Source: Citromicrobium sp. UBA3494
GTDB taxonomy: Bacteria > Pseudomonadota > Alphaproteobacteria > Sphingomonadales > Sphingomonadaceae
Length of the DNA stretch: 64,000 nt
Direction of reading: 5' to 3'
Assembly: GCA_002377695.1 (NCBI GenBank)
Contig: DFQH01000004.1
Span: 1 to 64,000, forward strand
Shown here: positions 18,601 through 26,590 of the stretch, piece by piece
Layout of the letters: every line of letters begins with the position of its first letter
How positions within the stretch are numbered: the stretch's first letter is position 1
Translations under genes and position numbers: made by a program
Notes under the pieces: generated by a model
What the model saw: the letters and a program-made list of their open reading frames with translations, nothing else
What the model was told of the DNA's origin: nothing
The model's database searches: none

Positions 18601-20459
18601 TCGTCGAGCGTCATTCCCTCGTCACTGACCAGCGGACCAAAGCGCGCTTCCTGCCCCACGAAATCGAGACCACGGCGGGCGCTGTTATCCAAGCCCATCG
18701 CGGACAGCTCGCCAGCTTCATCACGCAAGCCGCCCTGTGCCCGGATGAAACCAACCATATCCAGCGGGCCGACTTTAGGCACGGACTCGCCCCGCCAGTT
18801 CGTGATCGAGCGCCGTTGCAGGGCAGTGCGCTCGTTCGGCGCGACAGCCTCGGCAATGCGGCCCGCGTCAATATCCGCCGCCTCTTCTGGCCCGTCGATG
18901 AAATTGCGAGGTATCGGCAGAACGTCTTGCGGCTGAAGGCTTGAAGCCGAGGCCAACAGCTCGGCCTTGCTGCGAGGGGCCGACATGGCTTGCGGGCGCG
19001 GGAGCGGGACAGACAGTGCCTCGCCACCCTCGACAGCCATAGCCACAGAGCGGGGGGCGGGGGGCGCTTCGGACCCTTCGGGAAGATCAGCGAACTCGGC
19101 AGCGGTTCGCGCTTCCGTTTGCGCTTCGCCAGCAACCCGAGCGTTGCGATTGAGCAGCGCCCGACCGGTACGAGCGGCAAGCGGCGCAGTCGCCTCCACC
19201 AACTTTCCCAGAGCAGGGTCAGCAATGGCCCCGACACCGGCACCAAGAGGAACCCCGCCGAGACGCTGGGCGACAGTGCCTTCGCTACGCAGGAAGCCGT
19301 CAACGCCGCCGTATGCAGCGCCTACGCGCGCAAGCTGACCAACAGTCCTGGCTCCCGCACTATAGGGGAGGACAAAGCCCGAGCCGATGGCGCCCGCCAC
19401 CTCGCCAGAAGTCGAGGCGACAGGGTGGTTTTCTTGGTCATAGCCAAGAATTGCGGCGTTCTGCTGCTGGTTGTTATACCAAATGTCAGCGAAGCGGCGT
19501 TCGGAATTGAAGATATTTTCTCGACCCGGCGTGCTGCCTACGGCGTCGAGAAAGGCCCCGGCTTCATCGAGACCGCTGAGCATGAAGCCCGACCCTGCAC
19601 CGCGAAGCGCAGCGCCGACCGCCCCGTCTCCGCTATCAATCAGCGGGCGCGGCGCACGCTCATAAACAGCGTAAGGGTTAATCTCTCGCCCTTCGGCGGC
19701 TTCCTTGTCGCGCCACTCCACCCAATCGCGCAGATAACCTTCGTCCATCGACAAGCCCTGCTTTTCAGCAAAGGCCAGAATGTCTTCGGCGGGCGCGTCC
19801 CTCAGCATTTGAACATAGATTGATTCTTGGTCGGCGGGCAGTCCGGCTAGCGGGGTTGGCATATCCGCAAACTGTGCGACCGTGCGAGCATTGGGCACGT
19901 AATCCGGGTCGGCCCGATACTCCTTCGGCGCTTGCGTTACGACGCCATGTACGCCCTGTCTGTTCATGCGTGAGAGCCTGTCGTCTTGGACATACTCGGC
20001 CCGGCGCTGCGGATCGTCCGCCAGATATTCAGGCGCAGCGAAGCCTTGGCCCGCCTGCAGGATCATTCGCCCGGCATCTTCCCCACCAAGTTCCACAGGG
20101 GCAACAGTGCGGCCAAAGGATTGCCCGAACGACGGGCCGACCACAGACGCCCCGCGCGTGAGGCTGTCAGCAAGGAAAGCTTGCGATTGCTCACCTATGG
20201 GCACCGGCTGTCCCTGCGCGTCCCAGCCCTGTTGTGCCAGCTCAGGCGCATCGACCCCGACGAGGCGCACCGGCCCCTGTTGTGCCCGGATCGTGTCCCC
20301 ATCCGTTGCCTGCGGATTGCTGAGGGTATCGCCTTCACTGATCGTAGGCGTGTCCCGGCGCTTGCGCTTGGGGCGCTTCTTGTCGGGTTTCACTTCCTCG
20401 AACTCGGCCCAAGGATCATCCGGCTCGACAGTCTCGAACTCAGCCCACGGATCGCGCAT
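15663..20459 (-). CDS. giant polyvalent phage protein with SNase-like and M15 peptidase-like domains
   Basis: 1598 residues from ATG 20459 (a TTG lies one codon upstream). The N-terminus has two DPWAEFE repeats, then a thermonuclease-like segment DGDTIRAQQGPVRLVGVDAP near 53-72. The long middle is helical with hydrophobic segments and resembles large injected virion proteins. WSEFEE and WEGFEE repeats return near the C-terminus, followed by a Peptidase M15-like domain (about 1512-1585) with SRHLDGSALDL and GDHLHVVF supplying His/Asp/His zinc ligands. Probably ejected with DNA, with the M15 part opening peptidoglycan. Role inferred from domain layout. Confidence 0.75.
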   Translation of the reverse strand: MRDPWAEFETVEPDDPWAEFEEVKPDKKRPKRKRRDTPTISEGDTLSNPQATDGDTIRAQQGPVRLVGVDAPELAQQGWDAQGQPVPIGEQSQAFLADSLTRGASVVGPSFGQSFGRTVAPVELGGEDAGRMILQAGQGFAAPEYLADDPQRRAEYVQDDRLSRMNRQGVHGVVTQAPKEYRADPDYVPNARTVAQFADMPTPLAGLPADQESIYVQMLRDAPAEDILAFAEKQGLSMDEGYLRDWVEWRDKEAAEGREINPYAVYERAPRPLIDSGDGAVGAALRGAGSGFMLSGLDEAGAFLDAVGSTPGRENIFNSERRFADIWYNNQQQNAAILGYDQENHPVASTSGEVAGAIGSGFVLPYSAGARTVGQLARVGAAYGGVDGFLRSEGTVAQRLGGVPLGAGVGAIADPALGKLVEATAPLAARTGRALLNRNARVAGEAQTEARTAAEFADLPEGSEAPPAPRSVAMAVEGGEALSVPLPRPQAMSAPRSKAELLASASSLQPQDVLPIPRNFIDGPEEAADIDAGRIAEAVAPNERTALQRRSITNWRGESVPKVGPLDMVGFIRAQGGLRDEAGELSAMGLDNSARRGLDFVGQEARFGPLVSDEGMTLDDAALYAWEAGYFPEHTDRPDINTFLEALDETHRGGAGRRFLPDDQAEIEAYGALQSERYDLEQQRFNDGGPVFQDRSVPAGEDAPFAPPEAYAEWPSELSDRAGNIDLSKLESPQDISRALRQTEMRAGGFDAATRGRITQAETESLASELGMTPDTLLKRRKGQAFNAEEALAARQILAKSGNELVNAARKISRLDDPGDELLAEFRQKWMRHVAIQEQVAGMTAEAGRALQQFRQGARSGAVRGDVLSALVRSGGGKGELKDAADTLLEAVDLGQGKFNALAAKATKPKWRTKISELYINMLLSNPPTHAVNMVSNTLTSIAQIPEYATAAAIGGARRAIMGEKASERILASEVGARTFGLVQGTKEGVSLFAKALRTGDADDFVTKVEGDEYKAISGLKGEVIRVPTRLLTAEDQLFKGVARRMELNAQALRIANREGLKGAARAKRAAELSANPTDEMTERAFEYARYLTFQQKLGEFGQGISQITGNSLAAKVVVPFVRTPINLLKFATERSPAAPLLREWRKEFAAGGERRDLAVAKMLLGSGFAAIMYQAALEGKITGAAPPDASKARMLYADGWQPYSVKVGDTWVSYSRLDPFSTTLGVAADMATLPENLSDAQQDDQATMLVASIMGNLASKTWLSGVSSLVEGLSDPGRYAGNWVQRTVGAFTVPAGVAGVARAMDPVLRKRESVGDAIKSRIPGMSDQLYPRRDVFGEPVELGNWGPDFLSPFWSSQQKDDPVIAEMLRIGKSVSAPGKQYTEDGERIDYTPEEYDRYHEIAGRLTYNRLLGLMGSTRYSRMSDANRRKAAKKAIRDARKDARSVLSDPDYPLPAKGDLSAGAPAGAAVEWSEFEEAAPRQETAPVADGWEGFEEVEQRDVVGSLQSTIPGVRITSGFRTPEYQADMRRRGYRPAANSRHLDGSALDLTPPPGRSMQWLAAQVRRVEPEASILNEGDHLHVVFPDWHGAPLLGGMAA

Positions 20460-20462
20460 CAA

Positions 20463-21569
20463 TTAACCCCCCGGCGTGCGAAGAACACGTTTGCTACCCT
20501 TCACCCGGAAAGAAGTCCCCGGGGGCAGTTTGCGTGCCTCTTCTGGCGAGCTGACTACGGGCAGCCCCGAGCGATTGCCGCGCATGTCCTGCCCGCGCCT
20601 GCGATCCTGACTCCCGATGTTCTGACCTCGCCTGCGGTCCCTGCTGGAAATATCCTGACCCCGGCGCTGATTGCCTTCGCGCGCCCGATTGGAGCGGCGA
20701 TATTCGTCCAAGCGTCCTTCGCGCACTTCAATCTGGCTATCGACATTGCGGTCAGCCCGCGCGTTGTCGGCTTCCATGTTCGCTTCACGCAGCAGGTAAT
20801 CCATTTGCTCCTTGACCGGCTGGGCGCGCTGCATCAGCTCTTGCACACCTTCAGGCCCGGGATAGGTCGGGGGCACCGCCTGCATCATGTCCATGCCGAG
20901 AGCCTTGGCGTGGGGCAGCAAGTTCCGTAGTGCCGCGTTCCAAGTTGCTTGGTCTGTAGCGCGCGAAAGCTCCCCGATGGCCAGCCCATAGAAATCGCTT
21001 TCGGCTTCGAGCTGATCCACGAAGTTGTCTCGCATGGTCGAGCGAAGCTTGATTGCCTTCTCTGGATCGCGGCGAAGCATGTTGATAAAGGCCCGGTCTG
21101 CGCCGTCCTGAGGTTCGCCCAAGCTGGAAAGATCGGCCTGCGGTGCCTCGCCCTGCGAGCCATCAGGTGCCGCCCTGGCTTGTGCCCCCGCATCCCCAGC
21201 AACAGGCGGGGCGGCGCCCACGGTGACCGGCTGCCTTGATTGAGGCGCGGACCCAGCCAGTAGAGCATTGGGCTGCGGGTCCGGCTGACGCGAGGCAGGC
21301 GAACCCATGCCCATGAGGGCGTTCGGCTGACCACCCGGGGCGGCCCACTCGGCCGCAGACCGTGCGAAAGCCTTTTCGTCCGCGCGGTCCATAAGCGCAA
21401 TGCCTACGCGCGGATCATGCTGGAACGCGGCGACAAGCGCATTCTGATTTTCAGGATCGGTCGCCAGCACGCCAAGAGCCTTGCGATACTCCCTGCGGTC
21501 CCGTGCCTCACTCGCGGCGCGGCCCATCTGTGAACCCATCGCAACGGACTTCAAAAAACCTTCATTCAT
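20463..21569 (-). CDS. phage structural-type protein with arginine-rich tandem repeats
   Basis: 368 residues from ATG 21569 (MNEGFLKSVAMGSQMGRAA). Residues 100-165 are low-complexity Gln/Pro/Ala. Near the C-terminus a unit of about 10 residues repeats three times (RRGQDISSRD, RRRGQNIGSQ, RRRGQDM). It lies three bases upstream of the giant polyvalent protein gene, suggesting an internal virion or injection role, but the family is not recognised. The frame is open further upstream to 21683, without a better start. Confidence 0.6.
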   Translation of the reverse strand: MNEGFLKSVAMGSQMGRAASEARDRREYRKALGVLATDPENQNALVAAFQHDPRVGIALMDRADEKAFARSAAEWAAPGGQPNALMGMGSPASRQPDPQPNALLAGSAPQSRQPVTVGAAPPVAGDAGAQARAAPDGSQGEAPQADLSSLGEPQDGADRAFINMLRRDPEKAIKLRSTMRDNFVDQLEAESDFYGLAIGELSRATDQATWNAALRNLLPHAKALGMDMMQAVPPTYPGPEGVQELMQRAQPVKEQMDYLLREANMEADNARADRNVDSQIEVREGRLDEYRRSNRAREGNQRRGQDISSRDRRRGQNIGSQDRRRGQDMRGNRSGLPVVSSPEEARKLPPGTSFRVKGSKRVLRTPGG

Positions 21570-21582
21570 TGTCTTACGCCCC

Positions 21583-21867
21583 TCAGTGTATTGTCGGCAT
21601 AAACCGGAGATCATGCAGCCCAAGATCGAGCGCAACGTATGACGCCAGCGCGCGCCACCCCTCCGGGCTTTCAAGCAGCACAAGCAGATTGTCGGGAATG
21701 TGCGTCAGGCTCTCATAAATCTCACACGGACTTGCCGCGAAAACATTCGACAGAGATTGAGCGAGGCTCCATGCCGCAATGACCTTGAAACTTGCCTCTC
21801 GCTCGGCAAGCGAACGCTCGGCCTCAATAGCAATCGCTGCGTCGAGAAAGGGCGTTGGAAAGCCCAT
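21583..21867 (-). CDS. hypothetical small protein
   Basis: 94 residues, MGFPTPFLDAAIAIEAERSL to DLGLHDLRFMPTIH. Its ATG overlaps the stop of the ribbon-helix-helix gene (TGATG), so the two are coupled. Mostly helical; not recognised. It could be a partner of the RHH protein, but it does not resemble a known toxin. Confidence 0.5.
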   Translation of the reverse strand: MGFPTPFLDAAIAIEAERSLAEREASFKVIAAWSLAQSLSNVFAASPCEIYESLTHIPDNLLVLLESPEGWRALASYVALDLGLHDLRFMPTIH

Positions 21868-22010
21868 CAGAGCCCGACCTTTTCCCGCACCGTTGAGCGC
21901 AGATATTCCGAGACCGAGACGCCCGATTGTTCCGCCTGTGCGCGAAGCGCGGAAACCAGTCTCTCACTCGCCCGGAAGGCGACCAGATTGTCAGTGTGAA
22001 CAGTTCGCAT
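21867..22010 (-). CDS. ribbon-helix-helix-like small protein
   Basis: 47 residues: MRTVHTDNLVAFRASERLVS followed by ALRAQAEQSGVSVSEYLRST and VREKVGL. The strand-helix-helix pattern with SVSEYLR is that of CopG/Arc-type DNA-binding proteins. AGAGG lies upstream of ATG 22010. It sits between the tailspike and internal protein genes, an odd place for a regulator unless it autoregulates the late operon. Confidence 0.65.
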   Translation of the reverse strand: MRTVHTDNLVAFRASERLVSALRAQAEQSGVSVSEYLRSTVREKVGL

Positions 22011-22049
22011 GCGACCTCTCATCCAAGTGTATTGCTGGCATAAGGCACC

Positions 22050-24737
22050 TTATTGGTAGAACCCCGGATCGCCCGTGCCGTCCACGGTGTTGGTAATGCT
22101 GCCCGACCAGTTGCCGCGCAGCGTCCAGCCTCCGAGCCCGGTGCCGGTATAGGCGATGGTGTCGAAGCCTTTGACGCCATCCAGAACCAGTTCGTTCGGA
22201 TAGTCGTTCGCCTGCTTGCTCTGGACGCCCAGCGTTGGGAGCGAGGTTGCGCGAGTGGTCAGGTCACGCACATTGCGAACCTCGAACCGACCGCCGCCTG
22301 CGGTGCTACTCGAATTGTTGGCCGACAGAAGCGATCCACTATACGAACCATTCTCGCTAAGAAGGTCTGTATCGAGCACGCGCACTATGTCGTGCTTGGT
22401 GATTGCCATACCGAGCGGCTGAATCCCCGCTGCCGATCCCACGATAAAAGAGCCGCCGATAACATCGAGCGCGGCACTGCGGACGTAATTGCCCTGCGCA
22501 TCCGCGACCTGAGACAGGTGGAAGAAATCGCGGTGCACCGCGTAGCGGGCACTGCTTGTAGTCGGGCTGGACTGATAGTCCGTGCCCTCGGCAACGGTGT
22601 TCCGCCAGTTGATACCTACGAGCTGGTGATTGAGGTGCGCCTGAATGATGGGCCTGGTCGCACCTGAGGAATGCTCGAAAGTCACCGACCCGGGATATTC
22701 CGCGATCAGCGAAACCCAATCCGGCAAATGCAGGTTTACATCCTGATAGGTGCCGGGATCGAGAATGATGGCCACCGGGTTGTCCTGTCGCGCGACAAGC
22801 GACACCGGCTGCACTTGGACCCCTAGCGGGGCGGCTAGTGGGCCATCGCGGTAGAGGGCTTCCGCCGCCGCCCGAGGCGTCGTGTAATCCCGTCCCGCTC
22901 CGCTACGGATGATATGCCGATAGTTCCAAAGGCGGCTGTCGCGCGGCTTTGCGGGGATCGAATAGGGCGTGTGGATAGTGCTGGGATTGATCCGGCCCTG
23001 CGCTGCACTGGTTATGAGAGTCGGCGCACCGCTGACAACCACTGAGCTGTCGTTGATTTCGAGATAGCCCGCGAGCCCGCTATAGTTCGCCCCATCTGGA
23101 TCGCCACTCGGGAGCGTCGAGAGAGGGTCAATAGGGTTGAGAAGTACCCGCTCGGGGAAGTCTTCGTAATCGGGCGAGGCAACGGGGAAGTAGCCCACTT
23201 CATCGTTCAGGTCGTTGTCGAACAGATTGACCTGAAAGCTGGTGCCGGAAGTGATGACCGACGACACTCGAAGGTTGTCCGTCTCCGAGTTGAAGATAAC
23301 AAGCTTCTTGATGAGCGCCCTTGCGTAGGCCGGTATGTCAGTAGCTTCTGTGTCCCACACCTGGGTCTCAGGCGCAGTCTCCACCGCGCGCTGCGCGATA
23401 ACCTCTATCGTGTCGATCTCGGTTTCGGTCGGCAGTACCTGATCGCGGATCAGCCCGGCATTCGCCTGCGTGTAAGGCGCTGTCGGGTGATAGTAGCTGC
23501 CGAAGGGCGTTCCGTCGAAGTCGATCCGCATATAACCGACAATCGTTCCATCGGGAACGCCAAGCGTTGTGCCGGTTGCATAAATTGGCAGGCGGTCGCC
23601 ACGCGTCAGGCCTGCATAACCTCGGTTCAGCGCACCTGCGACCAAATGCCCGCGCGCAATCTCAGGGTAGGCCCCCGCGCCGTCGAGCGTGTCGCCTCCA
23701 CCCAAGATGAAGCGGAAGCGGTTAGACCCGTCCGCGTCCAGCTCGCGCACACCCAGCCCGGCTGGCCACGCAAGTTTTACTTCACCAACGAAGGTGAGCA
23801 GTTCCGGTTCAATGAGGCGATAGAGCGGGTCGGTCGCGCTGGGCGGCTTGATGTAGGGACGGCTTTTGCCGATCACCTCTTCGACAAGGTTTGCCTGCGA
23901 AACCCGGATTTGCCCGCCAGTGGACGGGTTGTTGACCGCAGCCACCGCCGACCCGTTGCGCTTCCACAGGTTCAGCGATTTGCCGTCTGTCGATGCAGCC
24001 CAATAGCTTGCCTGATCGGCCACCAGAGGCGCGACTGTTGCGGTAGCTGTCGCGCCCGTCCCGCTCCCGGAGGGGAGCGAGAGCGTAGGAGCCGTGGTCG
24101 CGGTCGAAAGCCCGGCATTCGTGATCGCGGTCGCGGTGACGACGCCGCCTGAGACAGTGTAGGTCCAGCTGAACCCGGTCGGCCCGCCAGATACGCCGCC
24201 CGCATAGGTGCCATCAGTATAACCCGAGCCCGCCGCCGTGATGGCAATAGCGGTAACGCCGCGAGGGAGGGCGCTGGCGTAATCGTTCGGATAGGCTTCG
24301 CCAGCAGTGGAGGCCGCAAGCGCCTGTCCCGCCGAGACTTCCGCCGCCGCCTGCGCATCCTCAGCGTTCGCCTGCGCTGTTTCCGCATTGGTTTCTGCGG
24401 TCTGCGCGGCAAGCGCCGACGATGCCGCTTCGGTCGCCGCAGTCTGAACCGCGCCTTGGTCGTAGCCGCGCACCGGGTCAACGTCCCAAATCGTCACCCC
24501 GCCAGCGTCAGTGAGAACCACGCGGTAGGTTGTGTCGGGGTCAAGATACGCCGGATCAAAAAGCCCCGAACTGTCGGCGGTGTGCGGGTTGGTGCCCGGC
24601 ACCGTCCCAGCCTGATCGGTGAACCAAGTCGCCGGGGTCGTGGTCTCGCTCGCGTAGAAAAGCAGCCTTGCGCCGCTGATTGGATTGCCGTCGCTATCGG
24701 TCGCGCGAACAAGCGAAGGCTGGAAAAGATTGGCCAT
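22050..24737 (-). CDS. tailspike / tail fibre protein
   Basis: 895 residues with SD GAGGTGATGA before ATG 24737. The N-terminus (MANLFQPSLVRATDSDGNPI) resembles phage particle-attachment domains. An Ala/Glu/Gln-rich stretch (about 100-150) looks like a trimeric coiled coil. From about residue 600 it is beta-rich, including SLLSANNSSSTAGGGRFEVR, and this part is clearly homologous to the lipoprotein at 28388. Such proteins bind or degrade surface polysaccharide. First gene of the leftward late-type operon. Confidence 0.8.
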   Translation of the reverse strand: MANLFQPSLVRATDSDGNPISGARLLFYASETTTPATWFTDQAGTVPGTNPHTADSSGLFDPAYLDPDTTYRVVLTDAGGVTIWDVDPVRGYDQGAVQTAATEAASSALAAQTAETNAETAQANAEDAQAAAEVSAGQALAASTAGEAYPNDYASALPRGVTAIAITAAGSGYTDGTYAGGVSGGPTGFSWTYTVSGGVVTATAITNAGLSTATTAPTLSLPSGSGTGATATATVAPLVADQASYWAASTDGKSLNLWKRNGSAVAAVNNPSTGGQIRVSQANLVEEVIGKSRPYIKPPSATDPLYRLIEPELLTFVGEVKLAWPAGLGVRELDADGSNRFRFILGGGDTLDGAGAYPEIARGHLVAGALNRGYAGLTRGDRLPIYATGTTLGVPDGTIVGYMRIDFDGTPFGSYYHPTAPYTQANAGLIRDQVLPTETEIDTIEVIAQRAVETAPETQVWDTEATDIPAYARALIKKLVIFNSETDNLRVSSVITSGTSFQVNLFDNDLNDEVGYFPVASPDYEDFPERVLLNPIDPLSTLPSGDPDGANYSGLAGYLEINDSSVVVSGAPTLITSAAQGRINPSTIHTPYSIPAKPRDSRLWNYRHIIRSGAGRDYTTPRAAAEALYRDGPLAAPLGVQVQPVSLVARQDNPVAIILDPGTYQDVNLHLPDWVSLIAEYPGSVTFEHSSGATRPIIQAHLNHQLVGINWRNTVAEGTDYQSSPTTSSARYAVHRDFFHLSQVADAQGNYVRSAALDVIGGSFIVGSAAGIQPLGMAITKHDIVRVLDTDLLSENGSYSGSLLSANNSSSTAGGGRFEVRNVRDLTTRATSLPTLGVQSKQANDYPNELVLDGVKGFDTIAYTGTGLGGWTLRGNWSGSITNTVDGTGDPGFYQ

Positions 24738-24763
24738 TCATCACCTCAAACCTACTGTGGTGC

Positions 24764-24798
24764 TGTTATACTAACGTAAAACACCAGTCAAGTTTCGT
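24764..24798 (-). promoter_or_regulatory. possible promoter for the late-type operon
   Basis: On the minus strand TTGACT is followed after 15 bases by TATAAC, upstream of the tailspike gene. The spacer is short for sigma-70, so this is tentative. The region is AT-rich and also contains AACG and CGTT half sites like those at 25619-25669. Confidence 0.35.
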
Positions 24799-24844
24799 TC
24801 TTTCTTTACCCCCTGTTTGTTCGGTCGTAGGTGCCCCACTTGCG

Positions 24845-25078
24845 ATGGGTAGAAAGCGCCTTCACAGCCTGAGCGACTACGCCCGGCGCGGATATCTGGT
24901 GAGGCTTGATTGCGGGTGCGGGCGGGTCGCTCTTGTGGACCCGCGCAAGCTCTTGCTGGCGTGCCAAGATCGCGGCTGGCGACCAACCCCGGACAACATC
25001 GCGGGGAAACTCAGGTGCAGTCAGTGCGGCGCTAGGCCGAAAAGGATCGGGCCAGCATTCGGGGCGATGGAACGCTAG
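24845..25078 (+). CDS. small zinc-ribbon-like protein
   Basis: 77 residues from ATG 24845 (MGRKRLHSLSDYARRGYLVR). Two Cys pairs, CGCG and CSQCG, suggest a zinc ribbon. The KRLHSLSDYARRGY start and the KRIGPAFG end match a small protein family common in sphingomonad genomes and phages. Function unknown. It ends overlapping the 3' end of the membrane protein gene that converges with it. Confidence 0.6.
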   Translation: MGRKRLHSLSDYARRGYLVRLDCGCGRVALVDPRKLLLACQDRGWRPTPDNIAGKLRCSQCGARPKRIGPAFGAMER

Positions 25079-25275
25079 AGAAGCGCCGCGACAGCGACCA
25101 CGCCGCCAAACAGGACAAAGACACCCAGGAACAGGATCGTGCCCGTTGCGGCCATAGGCAGCGCCGTTCGCATAGCCCGCTCATCCTTGGCCCTCAGCAC
25201 GCGAAGCCAAGGCCCTATCGCAAACAATGCGACCACCGCCACACTGACCAGCAGGAAGGAGAGCAAATCGCCCAT
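25075..25275 (-). CDS. small two-helix membrane protein
   Basis: 66 residues from ATG 25275 (MGDLLSFLLVSVAVVALFAI), with membrane helices at about 4-22 and 42-64 separated by a basic loop (VLRAKDERAMR). The start at 25317 would add 14 residues. A holin is possible by size and topology, but no endolysin neighbour supports this. Confidence 0.5.
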   Translation of the reverse strand: MGDLLSFLLVSVAVVALFAIGPWLRVLRAKDERAMRTALPMAATGTILFLGVFVLFGGVVAVAALL

Positions 25276-25322
25276 GCCGCCTTGTATGCCTAGCGCACGC
25301 AGGCAGGCAAGCGTCATGCCGA

Positions 25323-25586
25323 CTACCCGATTCCTCCCGGGGTGTGCTGCGCGCCTTCCGAAAGGCCCACGCTATTGACCGGAGAGGTTTCACCGGCTGG
25401 CGTGAAGATCACACCGCACCGCTCAAGCGCCACCTCGATAGCTGACAGATTGTTGGCGACGGGGACGGATCGCCCAGCCTCGTAATTCCTAACCGTGGAC
25501 TCGCCCACGCCCGCCAGCGTCGCTAGCTCAGCCTGCGAAAGGCCGGCCAAGGCGCGCGCTGCTCCGCACAATTCAGGGGAAATCAT
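25323..25586 (-). CDS. XRE-family (helix-turn-helix) regulator
   Basis: 87 residues from ATG 25586, preceded by a perfect AGGAGG. The HTH is [20 protein letters not shown] and the following [21 protein letters not shown] is typical of small Cro/CI-like regulators that act on their own intergenic region. It is divergent from the strong promoter at 25631, so it is the best candidate for the element's repressor. Confidence 0.8.
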   Translation of the reverse strand: MISPELCGAARALAGLSQAELATLAGVGESTVRNYEAGRSVPVANNLSAIEVALERCGVIFTPAGETSPVNSVGLSEGAQHTPGGIG

Positions 25587-25618
25587 CGTATAGCCTCCTA
25601 ACGCTTTCCAACTACCAT

Positions 25619-25669
25619 AACGGATAGCGTTTGACAAAGCCATGACAGTTAACTATAACGATTTTCGTT
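25619..25669 (+). promoter_or_regulatory. strong promoter overlapped by two AACG-N5-CGTT operators
   Basis: TTGACA (25631-25636), a 17-base spacer and TATAAC (25654-25659) form a near-perfect sigma-70 promoter reading right. Inverted repeats AACG-GATAG-CGTT (25619-25631) and AACG-ATTTT-CGTT (25657-25669) cover the edges of the -35 and -10. This is the layout expected for a repressor such as the divergent XRE protein. Confidence 0.75.
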
Positions 25670-25753
25670 AAGGGAAACGCCCGACAAGCCGAGGCAAGAA
25701 GCTGTCACTCCCGCCCCGGCTCTAATCGAAACCTCACATGGAGAGGCACGACT

Positions 25754-26377
25754 ATGACCGACCTTACCACCTTCAAGATCAACGGCACCACCCCATTCTG
25801 GAGCCCCGGCGATGTTGCCGACACTTGCCTGTCACAAGCCTACGCACTGCTTGCGCTACTGGCAGGCGCGAACGAGGTTTGCGACAGCGTGCGCGACGAA
25901 CCGTGCGAACATGGCGAGCCGTTCGATAACCTGCGTCACAGCACCCACGCGCGCGGGCTCGACGGGATCGCAACGCTGATCGCCTTTGCGCAATTCAATA
26001 CTGACGCAGCACGCGAGAAGCGGGCGCCCGCACCTGCGCAGACCGACGACGAAAGCGACACGCTGGACCAATGGGCGCAGGCAGTCACAAGATACCTTGA
26101 AGCCAAGCAGGCCGCAGAGCGCCACAGCGCAGACGTAACCTCCCGCAGCCCCGCTTTCGGTACGCCCGAGAATGTTGCGGACGAAGAGACGACCGAGAGG
26201 CTGGCGGACGAGCAGGCCAATGCCTTTGACGCGCTTATGCTGACCCCGGCACCCAACCGTAAGGCGCTCGCCTTCAAAACCAGCGCGCTTTCCACCTTCC
26301 TTGGCGGTGACGAGTGGCACAACAGCGCGCAGATCATCGAGCAGATCGCCGCCGACGCCGCGAGGCTTGCCGACTAA
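25754..26377 (+). CDS. hypothetical early protein under the regulated promoter
   Basis: 207 residues, acidic, with SD GGAGAGG before ATG 25754 (MTDLTTFKINGTTPFWSPGD). It is the first gene downstream of the operator-controlled promoter and is followed by a terminator-like hairpin. Residues 25-70 contain paired Cys and His; the rest is helical and Ala/Glu-rich. Not recognised. Its position suggests a product needed when repression is lifted. Confidence 0.6.
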   Translation: MTDLTTFKINGTTPFWSPGDVADTCLSQAYALLALLAGANEVCDSVRDEPCEHGEPFDNLRHSTHARGLDGIATLIAFAQFNTDAAREKRAPAPAQTDDESDTLDQWAQAVTRYLEAKQAAERHSADVTSRSPAFGTPENVADEETTERLADEQANAFDALMLTPAPNRKALAFKTSALSTFLGGDEWHNSAQIIEQIAADAARLAD

Positions 26378-26395
26378 GCCCCTCACCGGCAAACA

Positions 26396-26430
26396 GGCCC
26401 CGCCTCTCAATCCGAGGGGCGGGCCTTCGT
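26396..26430 (+). terminator. terminator-like hairpin
   Basis: GGCCC-CGCCTC at 26396-26406 faces GAGGGGCGGGCC at 26414-26425 with a small bulge, followed by CTTCGTGTGTTT. It lies 18 bases after the stop of the 207-residue gene. Confidence 0.55.
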
Positions 26431-26590
26431 GTGTTTCAGACCTAATCCTACGCCTATCCAGCATCCGTAGCGAAGATTCTGGCTCCGCCACGGATTTAAT
26501 CCGCTCTCTCTTCACAGGCCATCCCCAGCCTGAATTTGACCAACTACGGCTCGATCAGGAAGAGAAGGTCGGCCCAGGCGGAGAACCCTG

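Noticed and set aside
21867..22010. Apparent frameshift in the ribbon-helix-helix gene
   Set aside because: On re-reading the bases around 21960 the frame is continuous for 47 codons; the shift was a reading slip.
21583..22010. Toxin-antitoxin pair
   Set aside because: An RHH protein coupled to a small protein has that layout, but the 94-residue partner lacks any recognisable toxin motif and the pair lies inside the late-type operon.
25075..25275. Holin
   Set aside because: Two membrane helices and small size fit, but there is no endolysin or spanin gene next to it and it faces the zinc-ribbon gene. Reported only as a membrane protein.
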